Made by a program: the position numbers and the translations under genes. A DNA stretch of 64,000 nucleotides from the NCBI GenBank assembly GCA_028285545.1, contig JANQPA010000018.1, positions 124,001 to 188,000 on the forward strand, given 5' to 3'. The notes below the pieces were generated by a model, which made no database searches, was not told the DNA's origin, and saw only the letters and a program-made list of their open reading frames with translations. Source of the stretch: Saprospiraceae bacterium. Lineage in GTDB: Bacteria; Bacteroidota; Bacteroidia; Chitinophagales; Saprospiraceae. Positions 9,170-18,608 of this stretch are shown here, piece after piece; the stretch's first letter is position 1; each line of letters opens with the position of its first letter.

Positions 9170-11029
9170 TTATTCAATCAGTAATTTCTTAGTTACAAAT
9201 TGATTAGTTTCATTTGACACTTTCAAAAGATATAAACCTGGTTCTAATATGGAGACATCCAATTCCTTTCTCATTACTCCATTATTTAGCCGTTCTGTCA
9301 GCATTCTTTTACCTTGAATATTGAATAAGTCAAGCTGCCAATTATTCCCTTTAAGCTCCATAGGTCCATCAATCAGGATATTCACCACATCTCTTGCAGG
9401 GTTCGGAAAAATATTAATCCTGCCTCCATTTAATAATTCATTTGTGTTTGTTGCTAAAGGATTAAGCATTTCTACCAGATCCAACCAGATTGTATCTAAT
9501 CCGGGAGAGCCAAAGAAGCCATAGTCAATAAATAGCTTAAATCCCTGGATTGCAGTAGAATCTGCAAAAGCTCCGGCATTTGGTGAACTTGAGCCATAAT
9601 TACCCTTGAAGTTAAAGGTGTAGGTATGGTATTCCCCATTATCAACCAATGGTTCTAGCTTAAAAACTGGTGTTGCATTGGTTTCTATGCCAGTTGCATC
9701 AATTAAATCAAGGCGCATATTAACTGTGCCACTGGTATTATTAGTTTTGGCAGTAATTTCCATTTGACTTAAGGTAGTGACATCCACCGGTTGCCCCAAA
9801 TCAAATACCAATCTTGGATTCTGTCCGGGATCACTTACATTGTAAATAATCCTGAGTTCTCCATTTTCTTCACTTAATTCAAAAGAATTCCCGTTACCTG
9901 CCTCTGAGGTCCATCTGCTAAAATCCCCGTCCTCAAAATTATCAAAAACGATGCTTGGTCCTATAGGGGTTAGTTTTTTTTGGACAGACAGTGAAGTATT
10001 AAAAATTCCACAATCACCTCCAATAATCACACTAACTTCTCCAGCAGTATCTCCCCAATCTACAGTAATTGAGCTAGTACCTTGTCCTTCAGTTATGGTC
10101 GCTCCTTCAGGAACAGACCAGTTAAAAGAGCCTCCTTCTATTGGTACAGAGTATTTCAAGCCCTTTGCAAAAGATTCTACGATGGAATCACCTGTTATAG
10201 GGGGTGCTTCTGTCAATTCCTGATACACTCTAACATAATCCACTAACATTTCAGCAAAATCCAGATTTGGGTCTATCCCATTTCGTGCCCCTCCTGTTTC
10301 ATACTGCGGGTCACTTCCAAAATTCCCTCCCATGGCAATATTCATGATAAAAAAGAATTTATCATTAAATGGCCAATTGTCCGCATCCTTTGGATTAGGA
10401 GCATAAACGTAATAAGTAATGTCATCTACTTTAAAGGTGATGGATTGAGGTGTCCAATCCACACTATATATATGATATTCAGTGCCAAAGGTGCTAATAA
10501 TTGTAGATCCAGTATTCTGTGTATTTCCGGAACTCGAAGTAGTATGCAAGGATCCATGGATTTTTCCAGGTTCTTTCCCTACATGCTCCATCACATCAAT
10601 TTCACCACAGGCAGGCCAGCCTACTTGTGAAAAACTTTCCCCAAGCAGCCACAATGCAGGCCATGTACCGGAACCAACAGGTAGTTTTGCTCTAAATTCA
10701 AGGCGTCCATATTGAAAGCTTTGAAGTCCTTGTGATTTTATTCTGGCAGAAGTCCACTGGCCACCATTATTTTTTATGGCATTAATGACCAGGTTGCCAT
10801 CTTCTACTCTTACATTTTCACTATTATTGGTATAAAATTGAACTTCCCTATTTCCCCATCCTCCGTCACCATTTCCAAGGTCATAGGTCCAATTTTGGTT
10901 ATTTGGAGCACCAGCATTATTAAACTCATCAGACCAAATCAAAACCCTACATTCTTCCTGAGCATGTAAGAAATAGCTTGATGAAAATAAAATGGCGGCC
11001 CCGATGATTAGGATATATCTATTTTTCAT
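9170..11029 (-). CDS. GH16 laminarinase-type endo-beta-glucanase with T9SS sorting tail
   Basis: 619 residues, signal peptide 1-23 (ends LHAQ). The GH16 catalytic domain covers about 27-270 and carries the family motif ExDxxE as GEIDVMEH (E143 nucleophile, D145, E148 acid/base). WPALWLLG and the laminarinase-like GGWGNREVQFYT support the GH16_3 beta-1,3-glucanase group. A PKD/Ig-like stretch follows (about 285-355), then a CBM-like domain (about 360-510), and a type A T9SS C-terminal domain from about 535 (IFPNPARD through GLYLLKV). The protein is therefore predicted to be exported by T9SS and released or surface-attached. It is the last gene of the susC operon; a 13-bp hairpin lies in the 103-bp gap upstream. 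Confidence 0.93.
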   Translation of the reverse strand: MKNRYILIIGAAILFSSSYFLHAQEECRVLIWSDEFNNAGAPNNQNWTYDLGNGDGGWGNREVQFYTNNSENVRVEDGNLVINAIKNNGGQWTSARIKSQGLQSFQYGRLEFRAKLPVGSGTWPALWLLGESFSQVGWPACGEIDVMEHVGKEPGKIHGSLHTTSSSGNTQNTGSTIISTFGTEYHIYSVDWTPQSITFKVDDITYYVYAPNPKDADNWPFNDKFFFIMNIAMGGNFGSDPQYETGGARNGIDPNLDFAEMLVDYVRVYQELTEAPPITGDSIVESFAKGLKYSVPIEGGSFNWSVPEGATITEGQGTSSITVDWGDTAGEVSVIIGGDCGIFNTSLSVQKKLTPIGPSIVFDNFEDGDFSRWTSEAGNGNSFELSEENGELRIIYNVSDPGQNPRLVFDLGQPVDVTTLSQMEITAKTNNTSGTVNMRLDLIDATGIETNATPVFKLEPLVDNGEYHTYTFNFKGNYGSSSPNAGAFADSTAIQGFKLFIDYGFFGSPGLDTIWLDLVEMLNPLATNTNELLNGGRINIFPNPARDVVNILIDGPMELKGNNWQLDLFNIQGKRMLTERLNNGVMRKELDVSILEPGLYLLKVSNETNQFVTKKLLIE

Positions 11030-11077
11030 AATGAGGCTTCATTTTTTGAAAAATCAATAATTGGTAAAAGGTTTAAG

Positions 11078-11113
11078 GTAGAAAGTAGAAGGACTAATCT
11101 TTCTACTTTCTAC
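11078..11113. repeat. Perfect 13-bp inverted repeat between SGBP-like gene and GH16
   Basis: Arms 11078-11090 and 11101-11113 are perfect reverse complements around a 10-nt loop. The arms are themselves built of a short repeated unit (AGTAGAAAG-like) that appears a third time towards the upstream stop codon. It sits between two co-directional PUL genes and could act as an attenuator, a processing site or an mRNA 3'-end stabiliser. Confidence 0.7.
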
Positions 11114-11132
11114 TTATTCCTTTCTACTTAAT

Positions 11133-13520
11133 TTATTCAGCAGGAGTCAATACAAAATTCCAGAATGCTCCTCCTGCTTGTCCTTCACTAATATCAATCG
11201 TTAAGGTCAAGACTTCTTTGCCACCGATAATCTCGTAACTTAATACTTCATAAGTGACAGAGGCATCTGCTGCTGGAGGCCCTGCACCATATTCCCCACC
11301 ATTAAATGCTTTCGGCAAAGCAATAAATGCTCCAGTACCTGTAACGGTAATAGTTGCAGGCTGATCACCTGAAGCAGGATTGAAAACAAAGGCATGATTT
11401 CCACTTCCCCAAGCCTGGGCATCTGCAGGGATGTCTCCTTCCGCAATGCATCCATCACTATCTACGCCCATATATCCTTCAGCAAAAATGTCTCCTTTTG
11501 TATCATAAGTATAAGAACCATCGCTTCCAAAGATGAATTCATCATTGAATAAACAAGGTCTGATATTGGTAACATCATCATCACTAGTAGCAAACCATTC
11601 TCCACTTCCTTTTGCAGGACCCACGCCCAATGCTCCGGCAACCGGATTTAATTTCCAGGCCTTGGAACCACCGCCAGTAAGCGCATCCAGATTAAATTCG
11701 GCTGTAGGAGTAGTAAAAGTAATATCATCAAAATAGAAGGTATTGGCAGTAGTGTTTCCAAAATCAAAAAACAAGACTATGTTATTATAAACATCTGATG
11801 GAGCTCCTTCGAAATTCCATTCCAATTCTTCCCATTCATTTGTCTTGGTATTGGTCACGTCGATTTCCATAAATTCTTCCTGCGCATTGGCGGAATTCTC
11901 CAGCTTTAGTTTCATGGTTCCAATTACTGGAGACCAAACCTTTACTTTGAAAGCAGTATTTCTGGAGAAGTCTAATTTTCCGTCAATGGTAGTTCCTAAA
12001 CCAGCCCAAGGCTCAAAACCATGAACGGTTTCCCCAACAGTAGCACTAGTATTAATTCCTGATTGATCAGGATTAGCTATGGACTGATAAGCTTGTCCAC
12101 CGAAAGTGAAAAACTCTGGACCTCCATCTTCTAAATCAATCGTCAATTCTGTAACTGGTGCATTTAACTCCACAAATTCTACATCATCAAAATAGAAGGT
12201 ATTAGGATTGGTATTTCCAAAATCGAAGAAAATGGCGATCACATCGTATAACTCAGTGGTTGCTCCTTCGAAATCAAATAGCAATTCTGTCCATTGATTA
12301 GTAGCAGTCATGTTAACATCTACCTCAACTGCCTCATTTGGGTTATTAGAATTTTCTAGTTTTAATTTGGCCACCCCTTCAACCGGAGTCCATACCTTCA
12401 TTTTGAAGGCACTTTTTGTTGAAAAATCAAGAGTAGATCCGATATTATAGGAAACTCCAGCCCAAGGTTCATTTCCATGTACCGTTTCTCCTACTTTGGC
12501 ACTTGTATTGATTCCAGAAGGATCAGGATTATCAACCTGTGCGTATGTTTGGCCTCCAAAAGTTCCAAAGGCAGGATCATCTCCTTCAAAATCTATCTTT
12601 AATACATCAATAGTTGCTGGTGGTGGTGGCGGTGGTGGAGTAAATCCTTTAGGGATTAATCGGTGATACCATGCCAAAGCTGGGTCTTTAGAATCCGTGA
12701 ATCTTACATATAGTTCGTTTTCCTCTAGTTTCAAAATCTGATACTTGGAAACACCAGTATAAAATCCGAAGAATCCTCCATTAGTAATGGACAAGAATTT
12801 TTTATCTCCTTCATCTGAAATGGACCAATTATTAATGGCAGGATCGGGGCTATATTCGGCTCTTTGATCACCTCCTGCAGGGTCTAACCCAAAATCACCA
12901 GCACTTGCACCATTCACAAACACGTCGCCATTATTTTTATGCTCATAAACAAAGTCTAAAAGCTTAAAGGTCATTTCGTCATCATAGATTCCTAGTCCAT
13001 CTTTATCAAGGGGAGGTGCTTGCCACCAAACTGGAGATTGAGAATCTGGGCCTCCATCATTAGGACCTACTCCCATGTGACCAGGGTTGTTTTTGTCGAT
13101 TACCCAGGTTTTTCCTTCTAATTGGTCAACACCACCAGTCAACAAATTAAACTCCGGCACATCCAAAAGAGAAGGATCCGTCTGCGCAATCGTAATTACT
13201 TGTGAGTTGGTTGCACTTCCTGAACGAGTAAAAGCGGTTAAGGTAACGGTATATTCTCCTTTCAAAGGATAGGTTCCTTTTACATTATTTCCCTCAGCAA
13301 CAGCACCATTTCCTAAATCCCATTTTAAAATAAATCCAGAGGAAGTGTTAGTAAAGTGAATAATATTATCATTAGCCGCATCTGGCTCAAAAGTAAAAGT
13401 TACATCAGAAGCAGTGGGCGGTGGACCCAATTCTGACTTATCATCAATTTCAGGGTCACAGCCGGTCAGGCTTAGTCCTAAAACCAGAAGGAATAAATAA
13501 AATATATTAAATGATTTCAT
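11133..13520 (-). CDS. PUL surface lipoprotein with PKD and duplicated CBM-like domains (SusE/F position)
   Basis: 795 residues with a lipoprotein signal (lipobox SLTGC near residue 21). A PKD domain (about 35-110) is followed by an LTGG...GVGP...WW module (about 118-290), a poly-proline linker (seven Pro), two tandem CBM-like domains (about 303-450 and 456-610) and a C-terminal second copy of the LTGG...GVGP module (about 615-795). The two CBM-like units share motifs such as GETVHG, EPWAG and NTFYFDD. The order is thus PKD, X, CBM, CBM, X. Its place directly after susD fits a surface glycan-binding protein that captures beta-glucan; this role is inferred from context because no SusE/F family domain is certain. 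Confidence 0.85.
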   Translation of the reverse strand: MKSFNIFYLFLLVLGLSLTGCDPEIDDKSELGPPPTASDVTFTFEPDAANDNIIHFTNTSSGFILKWDLGNGAVAEGNNVKGTYPLKGEYTVTLTAFTRSGSATNSQVITIAQTDPSLLDVPEFNLLTGGVDQLEGKTWVIDKNNPGHMGVGPNDGGPDSQSPVWWQAPPLDKDGLGIYDDEMTFKLLDFVYEHKNNGDVFVNGASAGDFGLDPAGGDQRAEYSPDPAINNWSISDEGDKKFLSITNGGFFGFYTGVSKYQILKLEENELYVRFTDSKDPALAWYHRLIPKGFTPPPPPPPATIDVLKIDFEGDDPAFGTFGGQTYAQVDNPDPSGINTSAKVGETVHGNEPWAGVSYNIGSTLDFSTKSAFKMKVWTPVEGVAKLKLENSNNPNEAVEVDVNMTATNQWTELLFDFEGATTELYDVIAIFFDFGNTNPNTFYFDDVEFVELNAPVTELTIDLEDGGPEFFTFGGQAYQSIANPDQSGINTSATVGETVHGFEPWAGLGTTIDGKLDFSRNTAFKVKVWSPVIGTMKLKLENSANAQEEFMEIDVTNTKTNEWEELEWNFEGAPSDVYNNIVLFFDFGNTTANTFYFDDITFTTPTAEFNLDALTGGGSKAWKLNPVAGALGVGPAKGSGEWFATSDDDVTNIRPCLFNDEFIFGSDGSYTYDTKGDIFAEGYMGVDSDGCIAEGDIPADAQAWGSGNHAFVFNPASGDQPATITVTGTGAFIALPKAFNGGEYGAGPPAADASVTYEVLSYEIIGGKEVLTLTIDISEGQAGGAFWNFVLTPAE

Positions 13521-13588
13521 GATTTTCTTTTTAACAAGCTTATTTAAAAGAATTGTTTTATAGCAATGGGTACTTCCTTCTTCTCATT

Positions 13589-13612
13589 ACTCAGTACTCA
13601 GTACCCAGTACT
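13589..13612. repeat. Heptamer tandem repeat downstream of susD
   Basis: Three consecutive 7-bp units (ACTCAGT, ACTCAGT, ACCCAGT on the plus strand, then ACT) begin about 4 bp beyond the susD stop on the minus strand. It is one of several 7-8-bp period repeats found at 3' ends of genes in this window. Confidence 0.7.
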
Positions 13613-13615
13613 ATA

Positions 13616-15169
13616 CTAATACCCAGCATTTTGCTGATATAGACCATTCGAAATATCTACCTCAGATTGTGGAATTGGGAATAATCCCTTAGTTGCAGCA
13701 TTAAAGCTGACATTAAATTCCACAGGCTCACCTTGATATAAAGGGCCTAATTGATCAGTAATAGAAATATTTTGATCTGCACTTCCTGTTCTAATCAAAT
13801 CCCAATAACGATGACCTTCAAGAGCCAGCTCCAGCCTTCTTTCATTTAAAATATTTTCTAAAGTTGCTGGTACAGAAGGCATTCCTGCTCTAGCTCTTAC
13901 TTCATCCAAGTAAGTCTGTGCACTAGCACTTCCTAATTCAGCAGCCATCAAAAGAACGTCAGCATAGCGAATCACTCTGTAATTATTGCCCCAGTTCAAT
14001 TCTGCTTGTCCATCACTTCCAGCATATTCTCTGATAGTGGTATATTTTTTGGAAAACATTCCTGTATGCTGATAACCAATGGTAAGACCAGCATTAAATT
14101 CACTTTCATGAAGAATAGTAGCTGTTCTTCTAGCATCAGCATCGTCATAAGCATCGTACAAGCTTTGAGTAACAGGAGCAAAAGACCATCCTCTGTCATA
14201 GGCTTCTTGTCCAGGCTCATCAACTCTTGGTCCCTGCATTTGGGCAGCCATATTTCCTTCTCCTCCCTGGATGTATCCCCAGTCATACCATGGACGTGCA
14301 TCAGAATAAGAGATTTCCAGTACAGACTCAACACTAAATTCGTTGGCTTTGGTGAAATTATCGGAAAAATTAGCCAATAAAGCATGGCCGCTATTTGCAA
14401 TAACATCCTCTACTTCTGCTAATGCTGCCGCCTGGTTGATAGTGGTTCCGCCGGCACTTAGATCGGTACCATAAACACCATTCACATATAAATAAGCACG
14501 GGCTAAAAGAGCCTTGGCAGCCCATTTGCTTACTCTACCATTTTCAGTTGCAGGAATCATTTCTGGTAATCCAGCTGCAGCTTCAACAAGGTCAGTTGCA
14601 ATTTGATTAGCTACATCCTGAGGGCTAGCTTGCGGTTGGCTGTATTCAGACTGACTTTTTAGAGTAGCTGTCAATAAGGGCACATTTTCAAATAGTCTTA
14701 ATAAGTCCAGGTATGCATATGCTCTCAAAAATTTAGCTTCTGCAATGGTTCTGGTTTTAAAAGCAGGATCAATATCCAAGCCTTCTACTTTTTCCAAATA
14801 CAAATTAGCTCGGTAAATCAGGATATAGTACTTTCTCCATAAACCCAGTACTTCACCATTGGTGGTTCTGATTCTGAATTGATCTACCTCAATAATATTG
14901 GGAGCATCATTACGACTGGCTCCTCCTGCATAAGAGTCATCGGATGCAATATCCATAAACATAGGCAGTGGATGGAATCCTACTACTGTATGCCATCCCA
15001 AAGCATCGTACATTGCGATCAACGCTTCTTCAGCGTCTTGTTGTGTTTGATAAAAGTTAGATTCTACTCTAAGATCTAAAGGCTGTCTATCAAGAAAATC
15101 TTCGCATGATGTAGCTAAAAGAATAACTGCAGCAAACATCAGGCCTTTAAAATATATGTTGCGTAACAT
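13616..15169 (-). CDS. susD: SusD-family glycan-binding outer-membrane lipoprotein
   Basis: 517 residues, lipoprotein signal ending LATSC (residues about 8-22), then the typical EDFLDRQPLDL start of SusD/RagB proteins. The N-terminal SusD-like TPR region covers about 25-215 (EALIAMYDALGWHT, AKFLRAYAYLDLLRLF), and the C-terminal RagB/SusD domain includes the usual NILNERRLELALEGHRYWDLIR segment at about 430-450, close to the family end. The start is 22 bp after the susC stop, so the pair is co-transcribed. The protein should sit as the lid on the SusC transporter and deliver oligosaccharides to it. The symbol denotes family membership, not starch specificity. Confidence 0.95.
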   Translation of the reverse strand: MLRNIYFKGLMFAAVILLATSCEDFLDRQPLDLRVESNFYQTQQDAEEALIAMYDALGWHTVVGFHPLPMFMDIASDDSYAGGASRNDAPNIIEVDQFRIRTTNGEVLGLWRKYYILIYRANLYLEKVEGLDIDPAFKTRTIAEAKFLRAYAYLDLLRLFENVPLLTATLKSQSEYSQPQASPQDVANQIATDLVEAAAGLPEMIPATENGRVSKWAAKALLARAYLYVNGVYGTDLSAGGTTINQAAALAEVEDVIANSGHALLANFSDNFTKANEFSVESVLEISYSDARPWYDWGYIQGGEGNMAAQMQGPRVDEPGQEAYDRGWSFAPVTQSLYDAYDDADARRTATILHESEFNAGLTIGYQHTGMFSKKYTTIREYAGSDGQAELNWGNNYRVIRYADVLLMAAELGSASAQTYLDEVRARAGMPSVPATLENILNERRLELALEGHRYWDLIRTGSADQNISITDQLGPLYQGEPVEFNVSFNAATKGLFPIPQSEVDISNGLYQQNAGY

Positions 15170-15191
15170 TTCTGTGCTGGTTTTTATTTGA

Positions 15192-18100
15192 TTAAAAGAT
15201 TACGTTCATACCGAATCTATAAGATCTGGCTTGAGGATAAATCCCCCTGTCAATTCCAATGTTCAATGAACCGGCTGCTCCAATCTCTGGATCAAAACCA
15301 TTATAATCAGTAAAGGTTAAAAGGTTCTGAGCAGCTACATACAAACGTACTTTGGTCATTTTCAAAAAGCTAAGAGCACTATCTGAAAGAGTATATCCAA
15401 CTTGAAGATCTTTGATTCTTAAGAAAGATCCATCTTCAATATAGAAATCAGAGATTTTTGAGAAATTTCCGTTGGGATCAGATAAAGTAGATCTTGGAAT
15501 AGAGTTGGAAGTTCCTTCTCCGGTCCATCTGTCCAAAAATCTGGCGGGCATGTTAGCCGTTGTTAAATCATGACGACGTGTACCATTAAAAATATCATTT
15601 CCACTTGCTCCCTGAATGAATAAGTTCAAATCAAAGCCTTTATAATCAGCTCCCAAGTTGAAACCAAATGTCCAGTCAGGAGTTGGATTACCTATAATTG
15701 TGCGGTCAGCATCATCAATGGATCCGTCTCCGTTTAAGTCCACAAAGCGGATATCGCCAGGTGAAGCATCTGGTTGGATTAATCCACCTCCTGGTCCCGT
15801 ATAACTTTCTACTTCTCCTTCATTCTGAAATAGTCCATTGGTTCGTAAGCCCCAGAAATAGGCTATAGGAAAACCAACCTCAGCTCTGGAAACGGTGCCA
15901 TAAGTAGAGAATCCTGCTCCAAATAGAACACCTTCTGCATTATTGATGGCTGTAACTTCATTTTTGTTATAGGAGGCATTAAAACTTACATTATAATTGA
16001 AATCACTCGCTCTGTTTCTATATCCAATACCGAATTCAATACCTCTATTTTCTACATTACCCCCATTTACAGTAGGCGCGTTGTTACCAACGATTCCAGG
16101 AATCGGTGCTGCAATAAGAAGCCCCTTAGTTTCTTTGATATAATAATCTGTTGTCAGAGTTAAACGTCCTTCCAAAAACCGTACGTCCAATCCAATATCA
16201 GTTTGTTCAGATGTTTCCCACTCTAAATCTGGATTAGAAACAGCAGAAGGAAGAGAACCACTTGTAAATACAGTGCCATCACCAAAACTATATCCAGCTC
16301 CTGTGGCAATGGTAGAAGCCCAACTGTAGTTTCCAATTTCCTGGTTACCATTCTGCCCCCAGCTGGCTCTAATTTTCAAGAAATCAATAAAATCCACATC
16401 CTGCATAAAGGATTCTTGAGTTAATACCCATCCAGCTGAGAAAGAGGGGAAGAAACCAAAGCGGTTATTTTCTCCAAACCGGGAAGAACCATCAAATCTA
16501 AAAGTGGCAGTAAACAAGTACTTATCCTCAAAGTCATAGGTTAATCGACCAAAGTATGAAAGCAAAGCAGATTCATTAGCTCCTCCTCCAATAGTGGCTG
16601 ACTCTTCATTAACAGCTGTACTTAAAAAAGCATTATCAAAATCGGTAAATACTAAGTCTGATTTCCCTCCGGCAATATTTTGGTAATTAAATTCCTGAGC
16701 GGTATTACCTACTAATAAGCCCAGATTATGAGCTCCAAAGTCTTTATTATAAGCCAGAGTAGTTTCCCAAATCCAGTTAAACCAACGATCCACGCTTTTA
16801 TCAATCCGTGATTCATTGCTGATTTGAGCAGCATTTAAGAAGAATTCAGGGCGGAAAGTATTATTGGTTCCATAGGCTAAATCAATACCAAAGCTGGTTC
16901 TTAATTTCAGGCCTTCCACAAATTCATATTCACCAAATACATTACCTACAATCTTATCTAATTCGTACCGGCCATTGGTTACTTCCAAACGTGCCAATGG
17001 GTTCACCACTTCCTGAGTAGCAAATTGGGAGATCCCATAAACATTACCATCTGCATCTCTTACTGCCCTTGGGTCATAAGAAGCAAGACGTGTAGGATCC
17101 GTTTCAAATAGTGAAGTGATTGGATCAATATTTAATGTACTCATCAAAGGACCACCAAATTCATTGTTCCCATCAATTGATCTTCTTCCAATATGAGTAT
17201 AGGATAAATTCTCACCAAAGGTAAAACGATCGCTTACCTTGTGGGAGGAGTTTACCCTGGCAGTATATCTATCAAACTGCGATTTATCACCTCCAACGAT
17301 ACCTTCTTGAGAAAAGTAAGAAAGTGTCCCTGCAAAGGTAGACTTATCATTTCCACCAGTAATAGAAAGCTGATGGTTCATAATGGGGGCATTTTCGTTG
17401 AAGAGCAGATCTTGCCAGTTGGTTCCCTCTCCAAAGGCTTCTGGATTTTCAAAGGGAACAGCAAATCCAGACGCAGCCGCAGCTTCATTTTGGATAATTG
17501 CGTATTCTCTAGCATTTAGTACTGCTAGTTTGCGCCATGGATCTTGAGTACCATAATACCCATCATAACCAACTTGAATTGTTCCTTCTTTACCGGATTT
17601 AGTAGTAATAAGTACTACCCCATTGGCCGCTCTTGCACCATAAATAGCGGCAGAAGCAGCATCCTTTAATACTTCAATAGATTCAATATCTCCTGGATTC
17701 AGATAGTCAATACCACCTACCGGCAAACCATCTACAACATAAAGTGGATCAGCACTACCTGTTGTACCAGCTCCTCTAATTCGAACCGTTAAGGCATCCC
17801 CTGGTTGACCTGAGCTGCTGGTTACTTGTACCCCGGCAGTACGTCCTTGTAGAGCTTGTTCTACTCTTAGCACTGGTGTTTGTGCAATTTCTTCGGCTGT
17901 TACAGAGGCAATGGCGCCTGTTACAACACTCTTTTTCTGAGTACCATATCCAATAACAACTACTTCATCTAATAACTCGGTATTTGTTTGTAGCGTCACA
18001 TCAATAACACTTTGGCTTCCTACTGCAACCTCCTGGCTTTCCAGCCCTGTGTAAGAAAATACCAGAATAGCTTCATCATTATCTACGGCAATTTCGTATT

Positions 18101-18278
18101 TGCCATCAAAATCTGTAACCGTTCCATTACTAGTACCTTTGATGAGGATGTTTCCTCCAATAACAGGTAGGCCATCTTCGGCTGACAATACGGTACCTGT
18201 AATGGTCCGCCCTTGTCCATAAACTATTATGCAGGATAATAGCAAGCAGCATACTGCTAGGTAAATCTTAAGTTTCAT
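15192..18278 (-). CDS. susC: SusC-family TonB-dependent outer-membrane transporter
   Basis: 1028 residues with signal peptide (1-21). A carboxypeptidase-D-regulatory-like domain (about 24-98) precedes the SusC signature and TonB-box-like DEVVVIGYGTQ (about 104-114), a plug domain (about 120-230, with DPLYVVDGLPV and YGARAANGVVLITTKSG) and a long 22-strand-type barrel ending in SYRFGMNVIF, the usual aromatic C-terminus. It imports oligosaccharides with SusD using TonB energy. It is the first gene of the main PUL operon (susC, susD, PKD/CBM lipoprotein, GH16), divergent from the regulator at 18609. A candidate promoter lies about 180 bp upstream. Confidence 0.96.
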   Translation of the reverse strand: MKLKIYLAVCCLLLSCIIVYGQGRTITGTVLSAEDGLPVIGGNILIKGTSNGTVTDFDGKYEIAVDNDEAILVFSYTGLESQEVAVGSQSVIDVTLQTNTELLDEVVVIGYGTQKKSVVTGAIASVTAEEIAQTPVLRVEQALQGRTAGVQVTSSSGQPGDALTVRIRGAGTTGSADPLYVVDGLPVGGIDYLNPGDIESIEVLKDAASAAIYGARAANGVVLITTKSGKEGTIQVGYDGYYGTQDPWRKLAVLNAREYAIIQNEAAAASGFAVPFENPEAFGEGTNWQDLLFNENAPIMNHQLSITGGNDKSTFAGTLSYFSQEGIVGGDKSQFDRYTARVNSSHKVSDRFTFGENLSYTHIGRRSIDGNNEFGGPLMSTLNIDPITSLFETDPTRLASYDPRAVRDADGNVYGISQFATQEVVNPLARLEVTNGRYELDKIVGNVFGEYEFVEGLKLRTSFGIDLAYGTNNTFRPEFFLNAAQISNESRIDKSVDRWFNWIWETTLAYNKDFGAHNLGLLVGNTAQEFNYQNIAGGKSDLVFTDFDNAFLSTAVNEESATIGGGANESALLSYFGRLTYDFEDKYLFTATFRFDGSSRFGENNRFGFFPSFSAGWVLTQESFMQDVDFIDFLKIRASWGQNGNQEIGNYSWASTIATGAGYSFGDGTVFTSGSLPSAVSNPDLEWETSEQTDIGLDVRFLEGRLTLTTDYYIKETKGLLIAAPIPGIVGNNAPTVNGGNVENRGIEFGIGYRNRASDFNYNVSFNASYNKNEVTAINNAEGVLFGAGFSTYGTVSRAEVGFPIAYFWGLRTNGLFQNEGEVESYTGPGGGLIQPDASPGDIRFVDLNGDGSIDDADRTIIGNPTPDWTFGFNLGADYKGFDLNLFIQGASGNDIFNGTRRHDLTTANMPARFLDRWTGEGTSNSIPRSTLSDPNGNFSKISDFYIEDGSFLRIKDLQVGYTLSDSALSFLKMTKVRLYVAAQNLLTFTDYNGFDPEIGAAGSLNIGIDRGIYPQARSYRFGMNVIF

Positions 18279-18458
18279 AACATTAATGGTTTTAAAAATT
18301 GTGTTCTTTTAATCATCTGTCTGGATTCATCAATACATCAATATGTTTTCGCCAGCCAGTTTTAAAGTTTTTCGACAATTTCAGTAATACAAGTCTATTG
18401 GTCTCAATAAATGTGGAAATTCAAAACATTATTTCTGGTTTATGGTTATCCACTGAAA

Positions 18459-18489
18459 CAAACCTAGTTAAATAGGTTCCATTACCAAA
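18459..18489 (-). promoter_or_regulatory. Candidate Bacteroidota promoter of the susC operon
   Basis: Read on the minus strand, a -33 TTTG (18489-18486) is followed after exactly 19 bp by TAGGTTTG (18466-18459), which fits the Bacteroidota sigma-ABfr consensus TTTG-N19-21-TAnnTTTG. The start would fall near 18452, giving susC a leader of about 175 nt. The match is short and found by eye. Confidence 0.45.
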
Positions 18490-18536
18490 TTATTTTAGTA
18501 CAGCTTGAACACATCAACTAAAAATTTAAGTGCAAC

Positions 18537-18581
18537 CACTACATCAAATAAGGAAATACACTACATCATCACTACATCAAA
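18537..18581. promoter_or_regulatory. Three helically phased CACTACATCA repeats upstream of regulator
   Basis: Exact copies of CACTACATCA start at 18537, 18559 and 18570, so the spacings are 22 and 11 bp, close to whole turns of the helix. Two copies extend to CACTACATCAAA. They lie just upstream of the regulator start and within the divergent susC/regulator region, as expected of operators for a multimeric DNA-binding protein. Confidence 0.5.
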
Positions 18582-18595
18582 CCCAATCTTTTTGC

Positions 18596-18603
18596 TAATT
18601 TTG
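18596..18603 (+). promoter_or_regulatory. TAATTTTG -7 box immediately before the regulator ATG
   Basis: A perfect TAnnTTTG match ends 5 bp before the ATG at 18609. If used, transcription would begin at or very near the start codon, giving a leaderless mRNA. No clear -33 TTTG is present at the right distance; the phased repeats occupy that place, which would suit an activator-dependent promoter. Confidence 0.35.
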
Positions 18604-18608
18604 TGATT

